From positions 372,001-436,000 of the forward strand of contig NZ_AUHB01000003.1 of assembly GCF_000422965.1 (NCBI RefSeq): DNA of 64,000 nucleotides, in the 5' to 3' direction. This document shows positions 8,728-17,869 of the stretch, piece by piece. Made by a program: the position numbers and the translations under genes. Each line of letters starts with the position of its first letter. Positions within the stretch are counted from its first letter, which is position 1. The notes beneath the pieces were generated by a model, which worked only from the letters and a program-made list of their open reading frames with translations, was not told where the DNA came from and searched no databases. The stretch comes from Pleomorphomonas oryzae DSM 16300 (GTDB taxonomy: Bacteria > Pseudomonadota > Alphaproteobacteria > Rhizobiales > Pleomorphomonadaceae).

Positions 8728-9630
8728 TTGGGTAGTTTGATCGGCTTCATAATCGCGATCGGCTCCTTGCTCGGCGGCTACGCAGCGCTCGGTGGACATC
8801 TCACCGTGCTGTGGCAGCCCTGGGAGTTTGTAATCATCGGCGGCACCGCCCTCGGGATCTTCATTGTCGGCAATACGATGCGCACGGTGCGAGACACCGG
8901 CCGCAGCATCGTGGAAGCGGTGCTAGGCAACGTGCCCAAACGACAGCACTATCTCGGTGTGCTCGAAGTGCTCTACGCGCTGATGCGGGAACTGCGCTCC
9001 AAGGGGCGTAGCGACGTCGAAAAACACATCGAGGATCCCGACAATTCCGAGATCTTTCAGAAGGTTCCCTATGTCGCCAAAGATCCGGAAATGCGCGCCT
9101 TCATCTGCGATTACTTCCGCCTGATCATCGTCGGCAATGCCCGACCGCACGAGGTCGAGCAATTGATGGACGAAGAGATTCAGACCATCGCTCATGAGCG
9201 ACTGATGCCCTACCTCGCCTTGGGGGCGATCGCCGAGGCGCTGCCGGCGCTCGGCATCGTTGCCGCCGTGCTCGGCGTCATCAAGGCGATGGGCGCGATC
9301 GACCAGTCGCCGCAAATCCTCGGCGCACTGATCGGCGCGGCGCTGGTCGGCACCTTCGGCGGCATCTTCCTGTCCTACGGCGTGGTCGCGCCCATCTCCG
9401 GCAAGATCAGAACAGTGCGCGAACGTCAGCTCGCCCCCTACATTCTGATCAAGCAGACGCTGATTGCTTCCATGAACGGCGCCGTGCCGCAGATCGCCCT
9501 CGAATATGGGCGCAAGACCATCCCCGCTCATCAGCGGCCAACCATCGACGACGTCGAGGACGAAGTCATCTCCTCGCCCGTACAGGCCGCCGCCAAGCCC
9601 GGTGAAAACGCCCAGCGGAGTGCCGCCTGA
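8728..9630 (+). CDS. motA: MotA, flagellar stator proton-channel subunit
   Basis: MotA forms the stator ring around MotB and converts ion flow into torque. The 300-residue product has two N-terminal helices (MGSLIGFIIAIGSLLGGYAA and FVIIGGTALGIFIVG), a long cytosolic loop, and two further helices near residues 165-190 and 205-230. The start is TTG 8728, supported by GAGAAGGAG at 8712-8720 with a good spacer; no ATG start gives the complete first helix. fliM follows with a one-base TGATG overlap. Confidence 0.95.
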   Translation: MGSLIGFIIAIGSLLGGYAALGGHLTVLWQPWEFVIIGGTALGIFIVGNTMRTVRDTGRSIVEAVLGNVPKRQHYLGVLEVLYALMRELRSKGRSDVEKHIEDPDNSEIFQKVPYVAKDPEMRAFICDYFRLIIVGNARPHEVEQLMDEEIQTIAHERLMPYLALGAIAEALPALGIVAAVLGVIKAMGAIDQSPQILGALIGAALVGTFGGIFLSYGVVAPISGKIRTVRERQLAPYILIKQTLIASMNGAVPQIALEYGRKTIPAHQRPTIDDVEDEVISSPVQAAAKPGENAQRSAA

Positions 9631-10562
9631 TGGCCAGCCTGCATACCGCCACCCGCCCCGTTTCCGACAAGCTTCTCGATGCGAGCGGCATTTCCGTCGA
9701 CCGCATCCCCATGCTGCACGTCGCCTTCGACCGTCTGGCGACGCACTGTGCCGATAGCCTCCGCCAGATGTCGGCCTCGCCGGCCTACTTCTCACTCTCC
9801 AATATCGCGCCATCGCGTATCGATGACGTGCTGGACGAATACGAAGCCAACGCCATTGCCGGCGTCTTTCACGTGCCGGCCTGGGACTCGCGCATTCTCG
9901 TTGGTTTCGACCGGGACTTCGTTTTCTCGATGGTCGAAGTGCTGTTCGGTGCCGACGGCAGCGAACCGCCGATTGACGTCGAACGTCCGTTTTCCAACAT
10001 CGAGGTCAATATCGCCCAGGCGATCTTTGAGCGTATGGCCAAGGTGCTGCCGCTCGCTTTCGGCACCCAGCACGATACCGTCTTCAAGTTCGAGCGCATC
10101 GAGACGCGCATGGACTTCGCCATCATCGGCCGTCGCAACAGCCAGGCACTGGTCGCCAAGTTCCTGCTGCAGGCGCTCAACCGCGGCGGCGAAATGTTCG
10201 TCATTCTGCCGCAGTCGGCCCTCAACCCCGTTCGCGAAACCCTGGCCAATACCATGGCCGGCGAGGCGGCACCGCGCGATCCGCGCTGGGCGCGCCAGAT
10301 CCAGAGCGAGGTGCAGCGCACCGAGATGCGCGTCGACGCCATCCTGGAAGAGCGACTGATCGATCTTTCGGACGTGTCGAATTTCGAGGTCGGACAGGTC
10401 ATCGAGCTGCAGGCAACGCCGCGCAGCCGCGTCAAACTGACCTGCCGCGGCGAGCCGCTGTTCTGGTGCCAGCTTGGCCAAAGCAACGGTGTCTACACCA
10501 TCAAGATCGACGAACACGTCGATGCCGATCAGGAGTTCCTCAATGACATCCTTTCTCGTTGA
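9630..10562 (+). CDS. fliM: FliM, flagellar motor switch protein
   Basis: FliM is the C-ring protein that binds CheY-P and sets rotation direction. The 310-residue product shows the FliM middle domain (about residues 45-215, including SRILVGFDRDFVFSMVEVLF) and a C-terminal SpoA-like domain (about 235-305, ILEERLIDLSDVSNFEVGQV). The N-terminal EIDALL-type CheY-binding peptide of enteric FliM is not obvious, so CheY binding may use a divergent sequence. The 5' end overlaps motA by one base. Confidence 0.93.
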   Translation: MASLHTATRPVSDKLLDASGISVDRIPMLHVAFDRLATHCADSLRQMSASPAYFSLSNIAPSRIDDVLDEYEANAIAGVFHVPAWDSRILVGFDRDFVFSMVEVLFGADGSEPPIDVERPFSNIEVNIAQAIFERMAKVLPLAFGTQHDTVFKFERIETRMDFAIIGRRNSQALVAKFLLQALNRGGEMFVILPQSALNPVRETLANTMAGEAAPRDPRWARQIQSEVQRTEMRVDAILEERLIDLSDVSNFEVGQVIELQATPRSRVKLTCRGEPLFWCQLGQSNGVYTIKIDEHVDADQEFLNDILSR

Positions 10563-10860
10563 AAGCATCCTGCTGGTCGCACTGATCGGTACCATCATCG
10601 GGCTGCTCGTCTTCCGGCGCGAACTCCGGCAGCTCAAGTCCGACCAGGCGAGCTATTCGACCTCGCTCGACGAGACCGGGGTCGCCCTGATGACGGTCGG
10701 CAACGCCATCCGCGAAATCAACATGCAGGGTCTGACGACGCTGCAGAACCTTATCGTCGAAATCGAGAAGGCTCGAAGCGTGCTCGACGATCTGGAGAAG
10801 GCGGCCGCCCTCGCCCCCTCCGATCCGCTGAGGAGCGGCGCACGTGCCGCCGGCCGCTGA
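10543..10860 (+). CDS. Small membrane protein with coiled coil between fliM and fliN
   Basis: The 105-residue product starts at ATG 10543, overlapping the fliM end by 20 bases. A hydrophobic helix (about residues 4-24, ESILLVALIGTIIGLLVF) is followed by a long polar helix. I recognise no family. Its position inside the fliM-fliN switch operon suggests a motor-associated role. The start is supported mainly by the complete membrane segment and coupling to fliM. Confidence 0.65.
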   Translation: MTSFLVESILLVALIGTIIGLLVFRRELRQLKSDQASYSTSLDETGVALMTVGNAIREINMQGLTTLQNLIVEIEKARSVLDDLEKAAALAPSDPLRSGARAAGR

Positions 10861-10904
10861 CCGCAGCCCGTCCCGCAAGCAAGTTCCAGTAAAAGGATAG
10901 GATC

Positions 10905-11351
10905 ATGGCCCGCAGTACCAAGACCCAGCGCGACATTGATGAGATCATGGCCGAAATGGATGGCTCGTCCGCGCCGACGCCGGCGGGCGACGTTCTGGAA
11001 GCGGTCGCCGTCGAAACGACCGCGACCCTCGACGCCGGCGATGAGCCCCCGGAAGAAGTTGGCCCGAGCCTGGAAGATAGCTTCGGCACCGTGCGCAATC
11101 TCGAAGCGGTGATGCGCATTCCCGTCACCATTCAGGTGGTTCTCGGTTCGGCGATCATGCCGGTTGCCAACTTGATGAAGCTGCGGCGCGGCTCGGCCAT
11201 TCCGCTCGACCATCGCGTCGGCGAACCGGTCGACGTCGTGGTCAACGGCCGCACCGTCGCCCGCGGCGAGGTGGTGGTGGTTGAAGACGACACTTCACGC
11301 TTCGGCATCTCGCTCACCGAAATCGTCGGCGGCAACGCCTCCAACGCCTGA
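10905..11351 (+). CDS. fliN: FliN, flagellar motor switch protein
   Basis: FliN forms the lower C-ring with FliM. The 148-residue product has an acidic, low-complexity N-terminal half and a SpoA domain at about residues 66-140 (AVMRIPVTIQVVLGSAIMPV, then GEPVDVVVNGRTVARGEVVV). GGATAGGATC stands before ATG 10905. The order motA-fliM-fliN-fliG is the rhizobial arrangement. Confidence 0.94.
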   Translation: MARSTKTQRDIDEIMAEMDGSSAPTPAGDVLEAVAVETTATLDAGDEPPEEVGPSLEDSFGTVRNLEAVMRIPVTIQVVLGSAIMPVANLMKLRRGSAIPLDHRVGEPVDVVVNGRTVARGEVVVVEDDTSRFGISLTEIVGGNASNA

Positions 11352-11368
11352 ACAGCGGACGGGAGATC

Positions 11369-12400
11369 ATGGCAGCCTCGGCTACGGCGAAAAAGAAACA
11401 GGGCAATCGCGCCCTCCAAGGTCCCGATAAGGCGGCGGTCCTGCTGCTGGCGCTCGGCCAGCCGATGTCAGGCCGGCTGCTCTCCCATTTCGACACCGGC
11501 GAGATCAAGCAGGTTACCCGTTCGATTGCCGATCTCGGCGCCGTAACGGCCAAGCAGATCTCCGAGATCGTTGAAGAGTTTGCCACCCGCTTTACAGGCG
11601 GCAACCTGCTGGGAACGGTCAGCGACGTGGAGAAGATGCTGACCGGGATCCTACCGCCCGATCAGGTCTCCGACATCATGTCGGACGTTCTCGGCTACGC
11701 CAACCGCTCGATTTGGGACCGGATATCCTCGGTCTCCGAGGCGATCTTCGCCAACTATCTCCAGAAAGAGCATCCGCAGACCGCGGCTCTCATCCTGTCC
11801 AAGGTGCGCCCGAGCTTCGCCGCGCGTACCATGAGCCATCTGCAGCCGCCACTGCGCCATGAACTGATGCGCCGCATGCTGAACCTCAAGCCGATCGTCG
11901 AGGACACCGTGGCGATCGCCGAGCGCACGCTGCACGAGGACTTCATGCTGAACTTCTCGCGCAACATGGGCGCCGATACGCATGCCCGCATGGCCGACAT
12001 CCTGAACAAGATGGAGCGGCAGGACATGGAGGATGCGCTCGAGGGCATCAAGAAGGTGAAGCCGGAATCGGCGGAGATGTTGAAGGGCTTGCTCTTTACC
12101 TTCGACGATATCATCAACCTGGCGCCGCGTGCCCGGCAGGCCATCTTCGACCAGATCCCGACCGAACGGGTGGTGCTCGCCCTCAAGGGAACCGACCTCG
12201 ATTTCCGCGATGCCATTCTGGCGTCGCTGGCCACGCGTGCCCGCCGCATCGTCGAAAACGAACTTGCCACCAGCGAACCGTCGCCGCAGCGCGACGTGCT
12301 CGAAGCGCGTCGGGTCATCGCCGACCTTGCGCTCGATATGGCCGGGCGCGGCGAGATCGAGCTCAATTCCGATCAGGATGACGATACCTACGTGCGCTGA
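11369..12400 (+). CDS. fliG: FliG, flagellar motor switch protein
   Basis: FliG links the C ring to the MS ring and contacts MotA. The 343-residue product has the three-domain FliG layout: an N-terminal domain starting GPDKAAVLLLALGQPMSGRL (residues about 16-35), a middle domain with HPQTAALILSKV (about 130-141), and a C-terminal torque domain containing LFTFDDIINLAPRARQAIFD. The C-terminal charged residues expected to contact MotA are present in that region. ATG 11369 follows GGACGGGAGATC. Confidence 0.96.
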   Translation: MAASATAKKKQGNRALQGPDKAAVLLLALGQPMSGRLLSHFDTGEIKQVTRSIADLGAVTAKQISEIVEEFATRFTGGNLLGTVSDVEKMLTGILPPDQVSDIMSDVLGYANRSIWDRISSVSEAIFANYLQKEHPQTAALILSKVRPSFAARTMSHLQPPLRHELMRRMLNLKPIVEDTVAIAERTLHEDFMLNFSRNMGADTHARMADILNKMERQDMEDALEGIKKVKPESAEMLKGLLFTFDDIINLAPRARQAIFDQIPTERVVLALKGTDLDFRDAILASLATRARRIVENELATSEPSPQRDVLEARRVIADLALDMAGRGEIELNSDQDDDTYVR

Positions 12401-12408
12401 GGTGCGTC

Positions 12409-13509
12409 ATGAGCGACGAGCCGGATCAAGACAGTAAAACCGAGGAAGCCACCCCAAAGAAAACTCAGGACGCTATCGAAAAGGGCAACATCGCAACATC
12501 GCGCGAGCTGCCCGTGCTGTTCTCGCTGGGTGCCATGCTGATCGTCATGATCTGGGTGATCGGCAGCGGCTCCGCGCGGTTGGCGGCAACCCTTCGCGGC
12601 TTCCTCGACAACCCCGGAGACGTCCGCCTTGAACAGGGACAGGATGCCGTTCTGCTGCTCAACGCCGTCGGTCTCGAAATGGGCCGCTTTCTGGTGCCAG
12701 CCATTATTATCTTCATGGTTGCTGGCCTGGCCGGCTCCTTCGTTCAAAATGTGCCGCAGGTGGTGTTCGACCGCATCAAGCCCGAACTCGGTCGCCTGTC
12801 GATCGCCAAAGGCTGGAAACGTCTCTTCGGCCTGCAAAGCTTCGTCGAATTCGGCAAGGCGCTGTTCAAATTCGGCGCAACGGCCCTCGTGGTTTCGATC
12901 ATCCTCAAAACCGAACAGCATCGGATGGTGAACGCCATGTTCTCCGACCCCGGCACCCTCGTCGACTCCACCGTCGGCATCGCCATCCACTTGCTCTCCG
13001 CCGTCTGCATCGCCACGGTGTTGCTGGTGGCGGCCGACCTGATCTGGGCTCGCATCCAGTGGCGGCGCAACTTGCGCATGACCAAGCAGGAAGTGAAGGA
13101 CGAGTTCAAGAATACCGAGGGTGATCCGCTGGTCAAAGCGCGGATGCGCTCGCTGGCCCGCGATCGCATTCGCCACCGCATGATGGCCAACGTGCCACGC
13201 GCAACGCTGGTGCTGGCCAATCCCACCCACTATGCGATCGCGCTTCGCTACGTCTATGAGGAGGGCGGCGCGCCGGTCGTTCTCGCCAAGGGACAGGACC
13301 TCGTTGCTCTCAAAATTCGAGAGATCGCCGAGCAGAACGGAATCCCGGTGGTCGAGGATAAATTGCTAACCAGAGCCATGTACGGTAAGGTCGAACTCGA
13401 CCAGATGATCCCGGTCGAGTTCTACCGGGCTGTGGCGGAGATCATTTATCTGCTGCAGGTTCGGTCGTCCGACAGCCACCTGCCTGCCATCGTCAACGGC
13501 CACTCATGA
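12409..13509 (+). CDS. flhB: FlhB, export gate and substrate-specificity switch
   Basis: FlhB controls the switch from rod/hook to filament export. The 366-residue product has four hydrophobic helices (about residues 35-53, 92-112, 155-167, 190-213) and a cytosolic domain with the autocleavage motif NPTH at 271-274, inside VLANPTHYAIALRY. The length is normal. It begins nine bases after fliG, and the next gene overlaps its stop by ATGA. Confidence 0.96.
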   Translation: MSDEPDQDSKTEEATPKKTQDAIEKGNIATSRELPVLFSLGAMLIVMIWVIGSGSARLAATLRGFLDNPGDVRLEQGQDAVLLLNAVGLEMGRFLVPAIIIFMVAGLAGSFVQNVPQVVFDRIKPELGRLSIAKGWKRLFGLQSFVEFGKALFKFGATALVVSIILKTEQHRMVNAMFSDPGTLVDSTVGIAIHLLSAVCIATVLLVAADLIWARIQWRRNLRMTKQEVKDEFKNTEGDPLVKARMRSLARDRIRHRMMANVPRATLVLANPTHYAIALRYVYEEGGAPVVLAKGQDLVALKIREIAEQNGIPVVEDKLLTRAMYGKVELDQMIPVEFYRAVAEIIYLLQVRSSDSHLPAIVNGHS

Positions 13510-13937
13510 CGGATACACGAAACGATCATCGCTCCCTCGCTCGGGAAAAGGCAATCGCCGAAGGCGTCAAGGACGTCGCAGCCGAATTGCGCCTGATCGA
13601 CATCGTCAATCTGGTCGTCTACATCCAACTCGAGAAGCACGGCAATCTCGACGACCTCGTCTCGTCTTCGGTCGAGCTCTACTTCAAACCCGATACGCTC
13701 CGTTATGGCTGGCGCGCCGCCGTCGACACCGATTGGTCGGGGCCGACCACGGTGACGCTCGACATGGAATTCCAGAACCAGGGCGTAACGGTATTCTTCA
13801 GCCTGATCCTCGGACCGCTCAATGCCGGCGTCGAGGTTCATTATTTCGCGGTTTCCGGCTCATCCGGCGATCCGGAAGAGAACACGCGCCGCCTTGTCGA
13901 CGCCATGGCCGACGCTCGTCTCATTCCCATCCGCTGA
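13506..13937 (+). CDS. Conserved-looking cytosolic protein at end of motA operon, unknown
   Basis: The 143-residue product has no signal peptide or membrane helix. It is mixed alpha/beta with a strand-rich centre (residues about 75-120). I recognise no family. It overlaps flhB by ATGA, so it should be translated in coupling with it. Codon use and GC content match the neighbours, which argues for a real gene. Confidence 0.65.
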   Translation: MTDTRNDHRSLAREKAIAEGVKDVAAELRLIDIVNLVVYIQLEKHGNLDDLVSSSVELYFKPDTLRYGWRAAVDTDWSGPTTVTLDMEFQNQGVTVFFSLILGPLNAGVEVHYFAVSGSSGDPEENTRRLVDAMADARLIPIR

Positions 13938-13966
13938 TCAGCAAGGCTGAGCTCACGAAGCCAGCC

Positions 13967-13978
13967 TCGGGCAAGTTT
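13967..13978 (+). promoter_or_regulatory. Shared flagellar upstream motif before flgB
   Basis: TCGGGCAAGTTT matches the pattern TCRSRCAAGYYT seen before motA, the flagellin gene and fliF. It lies about 40 bases before the flgB start and is the likely control region of the flgB-fliP operon. Confidence 0.42.
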
Positions 13979-14018
13979 TCATCGGCATGATCCCTCCCGA
14001 CAACTCGGAGGGATCGCC

Positions 14019-14399
14019 TTGCAGCCCATCCATCTCTTCTCTCTCGCCTCCCGGCAAGCCGACTGGCTATCCGTCCGTCAGGCGACCGTTGCGCAGAACG
14101 TTGCCAACGCCGATACGCCGAAATACGGCGCCGTCGACGTCGAACCGTTCAGCGACGTTCTTTCCCAGACCCGCCTTGAGCTGGCGGCGACCAACCCCGG
14201 CCATATGGCGCCGTCCGGCCTCGATGCCGCTGCGGCGGATGTGCGCCGCGAGAAGGGCTGGGAAATCAGCCATTCCGGCAACTCGGTCAGTCTCGAACAG
14301 GAGATGATCAAGGCCGGCGACATTCACACCAGCTTCTCCCTCAACCGCAGCATCGTCTCCGCCTTCAGCCGCATGCTGACCTCCGCCGTAAAGGGCTGA
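14019..14399 (+). CDS. flgB: FlgB, proximal rod protein
   Basis: FlgB is a rod component of the basal body. The 126-residue product contains RQATVAQNVANADTPKYGAV near its N-terminus, the conserved motif of the rod family, and a C-terminal helix for rod packing. TTG 14019 is the likely start: CGGAGGGATCGCC stands before it and it gives the full N-terminus. It opens a long operon running to fliP. Confidence 0.92.
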   Translation: MQPIHLFSLASRQADWLSVRQATVAQNVANADTPKYGAVDVEPFSDVLSQTRLELAATNPGHMAPSGLDAAAADVRREKGWEISHSGNSVSLEQEMIKAGDIHTSFSLNRSIVSAFSRMLTSAVKG

Positions 14400-14403
14400 C
14401 CAG

Positions 14404-14820
14404 ATGGACCAGCTGACCGCCGCTCTGAAGATTTCCGGTTCCGGCATGCAGGCCCAGTCGACGCGTATGCGTGTCGTCTCGGAAAACCTTGCCAACGCCC
14501 AATCGACCGGCCGCACCCCGGGATCCGATCCTTACCGCCGCAAGACAGTGACCTTTGCCGAGGAAATGGACCGCGCCATGGGAACACCGGAGGTCGTCGT
14601 CAAAGATATCGGCGCCGACCGCAGTCCGTTCGAAGTGCGCCACGACCCCGGCAATCCCGCGGCCGACGCCAACGGCAACGTCAAGATGCCGAACGTCAAC
14701 GTGCTCATCGAGCTCAGCGACCTCCGCCAGGCCAATCGGTCCTATTCGGCCAACGTCGAGGCGATCACTCAGGCCCGCTCGATGCTGACGATGAACATCG
14801 ATCTCTTGAGGAATTCATGA
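14404..14820 (+). CDS. flgC: FlgC, proximal rod protein
   Basis: FlgC is a rod protein assembled with FlgB, FlgF and FliE. The 138-residue product shows MRVVSENLANAQSTGRTPGS near the N-terminus and the C-terminal NVEAITQARSMLTMNIDLLR helix typical of FlgC. It starts four bases after flgB and overlaps fliE. Confidence 0.95.
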   Translation: MDQLTAALKISGSGMQAQSTRMRVVSENLANAQSTGRTPGSDPYRRKTVTFAEEMDRAMGTPEVVVKDIGADRSPFEVRHDPGNPAADANGNVKMPNVNVLIELSDLRQANRSYSANVEAITQARSMLTMNIDLLRNS

Positions 14821-15158
14821 TGCTGAACCCTATTTCCTCGCTCGATTTCAACCTTGACCGGCTGTCGCCGCCGACCGTCACTCCCACCGCGCGCGCCACC
14901 GCCGCGCCGGTCGACGCCACCACGTCCGCCGCGGCCGCTCCGGCCAGCTTTACGGACGTACTCGCCCAGGTCTCGGGCTCGGCCGTGTCCGATCTCCGCG
15001 CCGGCGAGGCGGCTTCGATCGCCGGTATGGAAGGGAAAATGAGCATGCAGCAGGTCGTCGAAGCGGTGATGACCGCCGAGAAGTCGCTGCAGACCGCCCT
15101 CGCCGTTCGCGACAAGGTCGTATCCGCCTATCAGGAAATCGGCCGCATGGCCATCTGA
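14817..15158 (+). CDS. fliE: FliE, MS-ring to rod junction protein
   Basis: FliE joins the MS ring to the rod. The 113-residue product has a variable Ala/Thr-rich N-terminal third and the conserved C-terminal region [20 protein letters not shown] followed by [16 protein letters not shown]. Two adjacent start codons (14817 and 14820) are possible; the first overlaps the flgC stop. Confidence 0.92.
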   Translation: MMLNPISSLDFNLDRLSPPTVTPTARATAAPVDATTSAAAAPASFTDVLAQVSGSAVSDLRAGEAASIAGMEGKMSMQQVVEAVMTAEKSLQTALAVRDKVVSAYQEIGRMAI

Positions 15159-15168
15159 GGAACCAAAG

Positions 15169-15957
15169 ATGAAAGCGCTCGCCATCGCCGCCACCGGCAT
15201 GACTGCCCAGCAGCTCAATGTCGAAGTCATTGCCAACAATATCGCCAACATCAATACGACCGCCTTCAAGCGGTCACGGGCCGAATTCACCGACCTGCTC
15301 TATCAGACCCAGCGCTTGCAGGGCGTGCCCAATCAGGGCGGCCAGGCGGTGATCCCCGAGGGTGTGCGGCAGGGGCTGGGCGTTCGCGCCGCCGCCATCC
15401 GCAACCTGCACCTGCAAGGTGGCATGACGCCGACCGGCAATACCTACGACATGGCGATCGATGGCCGCGGCTGGTTCCAGATCGATGGGCCAAACGGCGA
15501 AACCCTCTATACGCGCGCCGGCGCTTTCAACAAAAGCGCAGATGGCAAGCTGGTCACGCTCGATGGCTACACCGTGCAGCCGACGATCATGGTTCCCACC
15601 GACGCCACCGATCTCACGGTCAACGAATCCGGCGAAATCTTCGCCACCGTTCCGGGACAGGCAAAGCCGCAGTCGCTTGGTCAGCTGTCGCTCGCCAACT
15701 TCACCAATGACGTCGGCCTCGAACCGATCGGCGGCAATCTTTATCGAGAAACTCTCGCCTCAGGAACGCCGGTCGCCGGCGTTCCCACCGATCCAGGCTT
15801 TGGCAAGATCCGCCAGAAGTATCTCGAGGCCTCCAATGTCGATCCCGTCTCCGAGATTACCGAACTGATCTCCGCCCAGCGCGCCTACGAGATGAACTCC
15901 AAGGTTATCTCGGCGGCCGATTCGATGGCCGGCACCATCTCGAACGGGTTGCGCTGA
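15169..15957 (+). CDS. flgG: FlgG, distal rod protein
   Basis: FlgG forms the distal rod. The 262-residue product has the signature [20 protein letters not shown] (about residues 17-36), a central [20 protein letters not shown] segment, and a C-terminal [20 protein letters not shown] helix. The length equals the usual 260-262 residues. The gene starts 10 bases after fliE. Confidence 0.97.
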   Translation: MKALAIAATGMTAQQLNVEVIANNIANINTTAFKRSRAEFTDLLYQTQRLQGVPNQGGQAVIPEGVRQGLGVRAAAIRNLHLQGGMTPTGNTYDMAIDGRGWFQIDGPNGETLYTRAGAFNKSADGKLVTLDGYTVQPTIMVPTDATDLTVNESGEIFATVPGQAKPQSLGQLSLANFTNDVGLEPIGGNLYRETLASGTPVAGVPTDPGFGKIRQKYLEASNVDPVSEITELISAQRAYEMNSKVISAADSMAGTISNGLR

Positions 15958-15975
15958 CGCCGGAAAGGCCTTTCC

Positions 15976-16446
15976 ATGAAACGCCTGCTACTGCTCGCCG
16001 CTTTTGCATTCCTCGTTGCCGGCTTCGTCGCTCTCCGACCGGCCAGCGCCCAGATGGTGTCGACGCTACCGGTGCCCGGCATCACCATCTATCCCGGCGA
16101 TCCGATCACCGAGGAGATGCTGACCGAGCGCCGCTTCCGCTTGACGAGGGCTTCCCTCGAAGCGGTCGTCGCCGGCCGCGAAATGCTGGTCGGCAAGGTA
16201 GCGCGGCGTACACTGCTGCCAGGTCAGCCGATTACCATCAACGCCATCGAAAATCCGCAGCTGGTGCGGCGCGGCGTACCGGTGCGCCTCGTCTTCATGG
16301 AAGGTGGGCTCACGATCATCACCTATGCCGAGCCGATGCAGTCCGGCAGCGCTGGCGAGGTGATCCGCGTGCGCAATACCGAATCCGGCACTGTCATCGT
16401 CGGCGTTGTCCAGGCCGATGGCAGCATCGTCGTAGGAAAGAGCTGA
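15976..16446 (+). CDS. flgA: FlgA, P-ring assembly chaperone
   Basis: FlgA is a periplasmic chaperone for P-ring formation by FlgI. The 156-residue product has a signal peptide (about residues 1-25, ending RPASA) and a SAF/FlgA-type domain with GREMLVGKVARRTLLPGQPI and the C-terminal EVIRVRNTESGTVIVGVVQA. It is the short form, lacking the N-terminal extension of enteric FlgA. It overlaps flgI by one base (TGATG). Confidence 0.92.
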   Translation: MKRLLLLAAFAFLVAGFVALRPASAQMVSTLPVPGITIYPGDPITEEMLTERRFRLTRASLEAVVAGREMLVGKVARRTLLPGQPITINAIENPQLVRRGVPVRLVFMEGGLTIITYAEPMQSGSAGEVIRVRNTESGTVIVGVVQADGSIVVGKS

Positions 16447-17786
16447 TGCGCATTCTTTTCGCCGGCCTCGCCGTCGGCTTTATCGCTCTCCAGTCGGCCT
16501 CCGCCCAGGACGCTCCCCGGATGCCGATCACCCTCGATCCGCAGACCGGCGAGGTGGTCAGCGTCGCCGATACCCCCCTGCCCTTGGCCGGCAAAGACGC
16601 TCCGACGGTGCTGGCCGCCGACATGGCGCCCAATCCGTCGTTGCCGCCGCCGCCCGTCATCGCGCCGATCGTGCCGCGAAGCGGACCGGAGCCGAGAGCT
16701 CCCAGTACGCCGGATTCACTCGTACACGCCTTGGCGCCTGGTGACGTCCGCATCAAGGACATCGCCGCGGTCGAAGGCGTTCGCGAAAACCAGCTCGTCG
16801 GCTACGGTCTCGTCGTCGGTCTGCAAGGTACCGGCGACACATTGCGCAACGCCGCCTTCTCCGAGCAATCCTTGCAGTCGATGCTGGAACGGCTCGGCGT
16901 CAACGTCCGCGACAGCGCACTCCGCACCCGCAACGTCGCGGCGGTGATCGTGACTGCCGAACTGCCAGCCTTTTCCGGCGCCGGATCGCGCATCGACGTC
17001 AACGTCGCCTCGCTCGGCGACGCCAGTTCGTTGCAAGGCGGCACGCTGGTGATCACGCAGCTCGCCGGCGCCGACGGCGAGGTCTATGCCGTGGCACAGG
17101 GGCCGATCGCCGTCACCGGCTATAGCGCCGCCGGCATGGCCGAAAGCGTGCAAAAGGGCACGCCGACTGCCGGCCGTATCCCGAACGGCGCGCTGGTCGA
17201 GCACGAACTTCAGACCAGTCTCGACGGTCTTGGCGCATTGACCTTCAAATTGCGCAATCCCGATTTTCGCACGGCCATTCGGATCACCGACGCCATCAAT
17301 GCCTACAGCCGCCGCCGTTACGGCGCCGCCGTCGCCGAAGAACGCGATTATCGCACCGTCGCTCTCGTCAAGCCTCGCGGCATGTCGGCGGCGCGCTTTA
17401 TCGCCGAAATCGAAGGACTGCCGGTAAGACCCGATACACCGGCCCGCGTCGTCATTGACGAGCGTTCGGGTACGGTGGTGATGGGTGCCGACGTGCGCAT
17501 TTCGACAGTGGCCATTACCCACGGCAACCTCAGCATCCGCGTTACCGAGACGCCGGTGGCATCGCAGCCGGAGCCGTTCTCCGATAACGGTGAGACGGTG
17601 GTGTTGCCGCGTACCATGGTCGACGCCAGCGAGAGCGGCGGCAAGCTTGCCATCATCGGCGGCACCGATCTGCAAACGCTGGTCCGGGGCCTCAATCAAA
17701 TCGGTCTCAAGCCGACCGGCGTCATAGCCATCGTCCAGGCGATGAAGACGGCCGGCGCGCTTCAGGCGGATCTGGTTGTGCAGTGA
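16446..17786 (+). CDS. flgI: FlgI, flagellar P-ring protein with long Pro-rich N-terminal insert
   Basis: FlgI builds the periplasmic P ring around the rod. Residues 1-20 are a signal peptide ending SASA. The conserved P-ring domain begins only at about residue 101 (VRIKDIAAVEGVRENQLVGY) and runs to the end. Between them lies an insert of about 80 residues (21-100) rich in Pro and Ala, including PNPSLPPPPVIAPIVP. The total of 446 residues is larger than the usual 365-375. The insert is in frame and has the same codon character as the gene. Confidence 0.95.
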   Translation: MRILFAGLAVGFIALQSASAQDAPRMPITLDPQTGEVVSVADTPLPLAGKDAPTVLAADMAPNPSLPPPPVIAPIVPRSGPEPRAPSTPDSLVHALAPGDVRIKDIAAVEGVRENQLVGYGLVVGLQGTGDTLRNAAFSEQSLQSMLERLGVNVRDSALRTRNVAAVIVTAELPAFSGAGSRIDVNVASLGDASSLQGGTLVITQLAGADGEVYAVAQGPIAVTGYSAAGMAESVQKGTPTAGRIPNGALVEHELQTSLDGLGALTFKLRNPDFRTAIRITDAINAYSRRRYGAAVAEERDYRTVALVKPRGMSAARFIAEIEGLPVRPDTPARVVIDERSGTVVMGADVRISTVAITHGNLSIRVTETPVASQPEPFSDNGETVVLPRTMVDASESGGKLAIIGGTDLQTLVRGLNQIGLKPTGVIAIVQAMKTAGALQADLVVQ

Positions 17787-17809
17787 TGCCGCCTGCAACG
17801 GGGCCAGCC

Positions 17810-17821
17810 CCGCGCAAGACT
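17810..17821 (+). promoter_or_regulatory. Partial match to the shared flagellar motif before motE
   Basis: CCGCGCAAGACT agrees with TCRSRCAAGYYT at 10 of 12 positions. It lies in the 83-base gap between flgI and motE, a rare gap inside this operon. It could mark an internal promoter; the evidence is weak. Confidence 0.2.
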
Positions 17822-17869
17822 GCGGTGCGACCTTCCTGACGTGAAATCAAGGACTGAGGGGATATCGAC

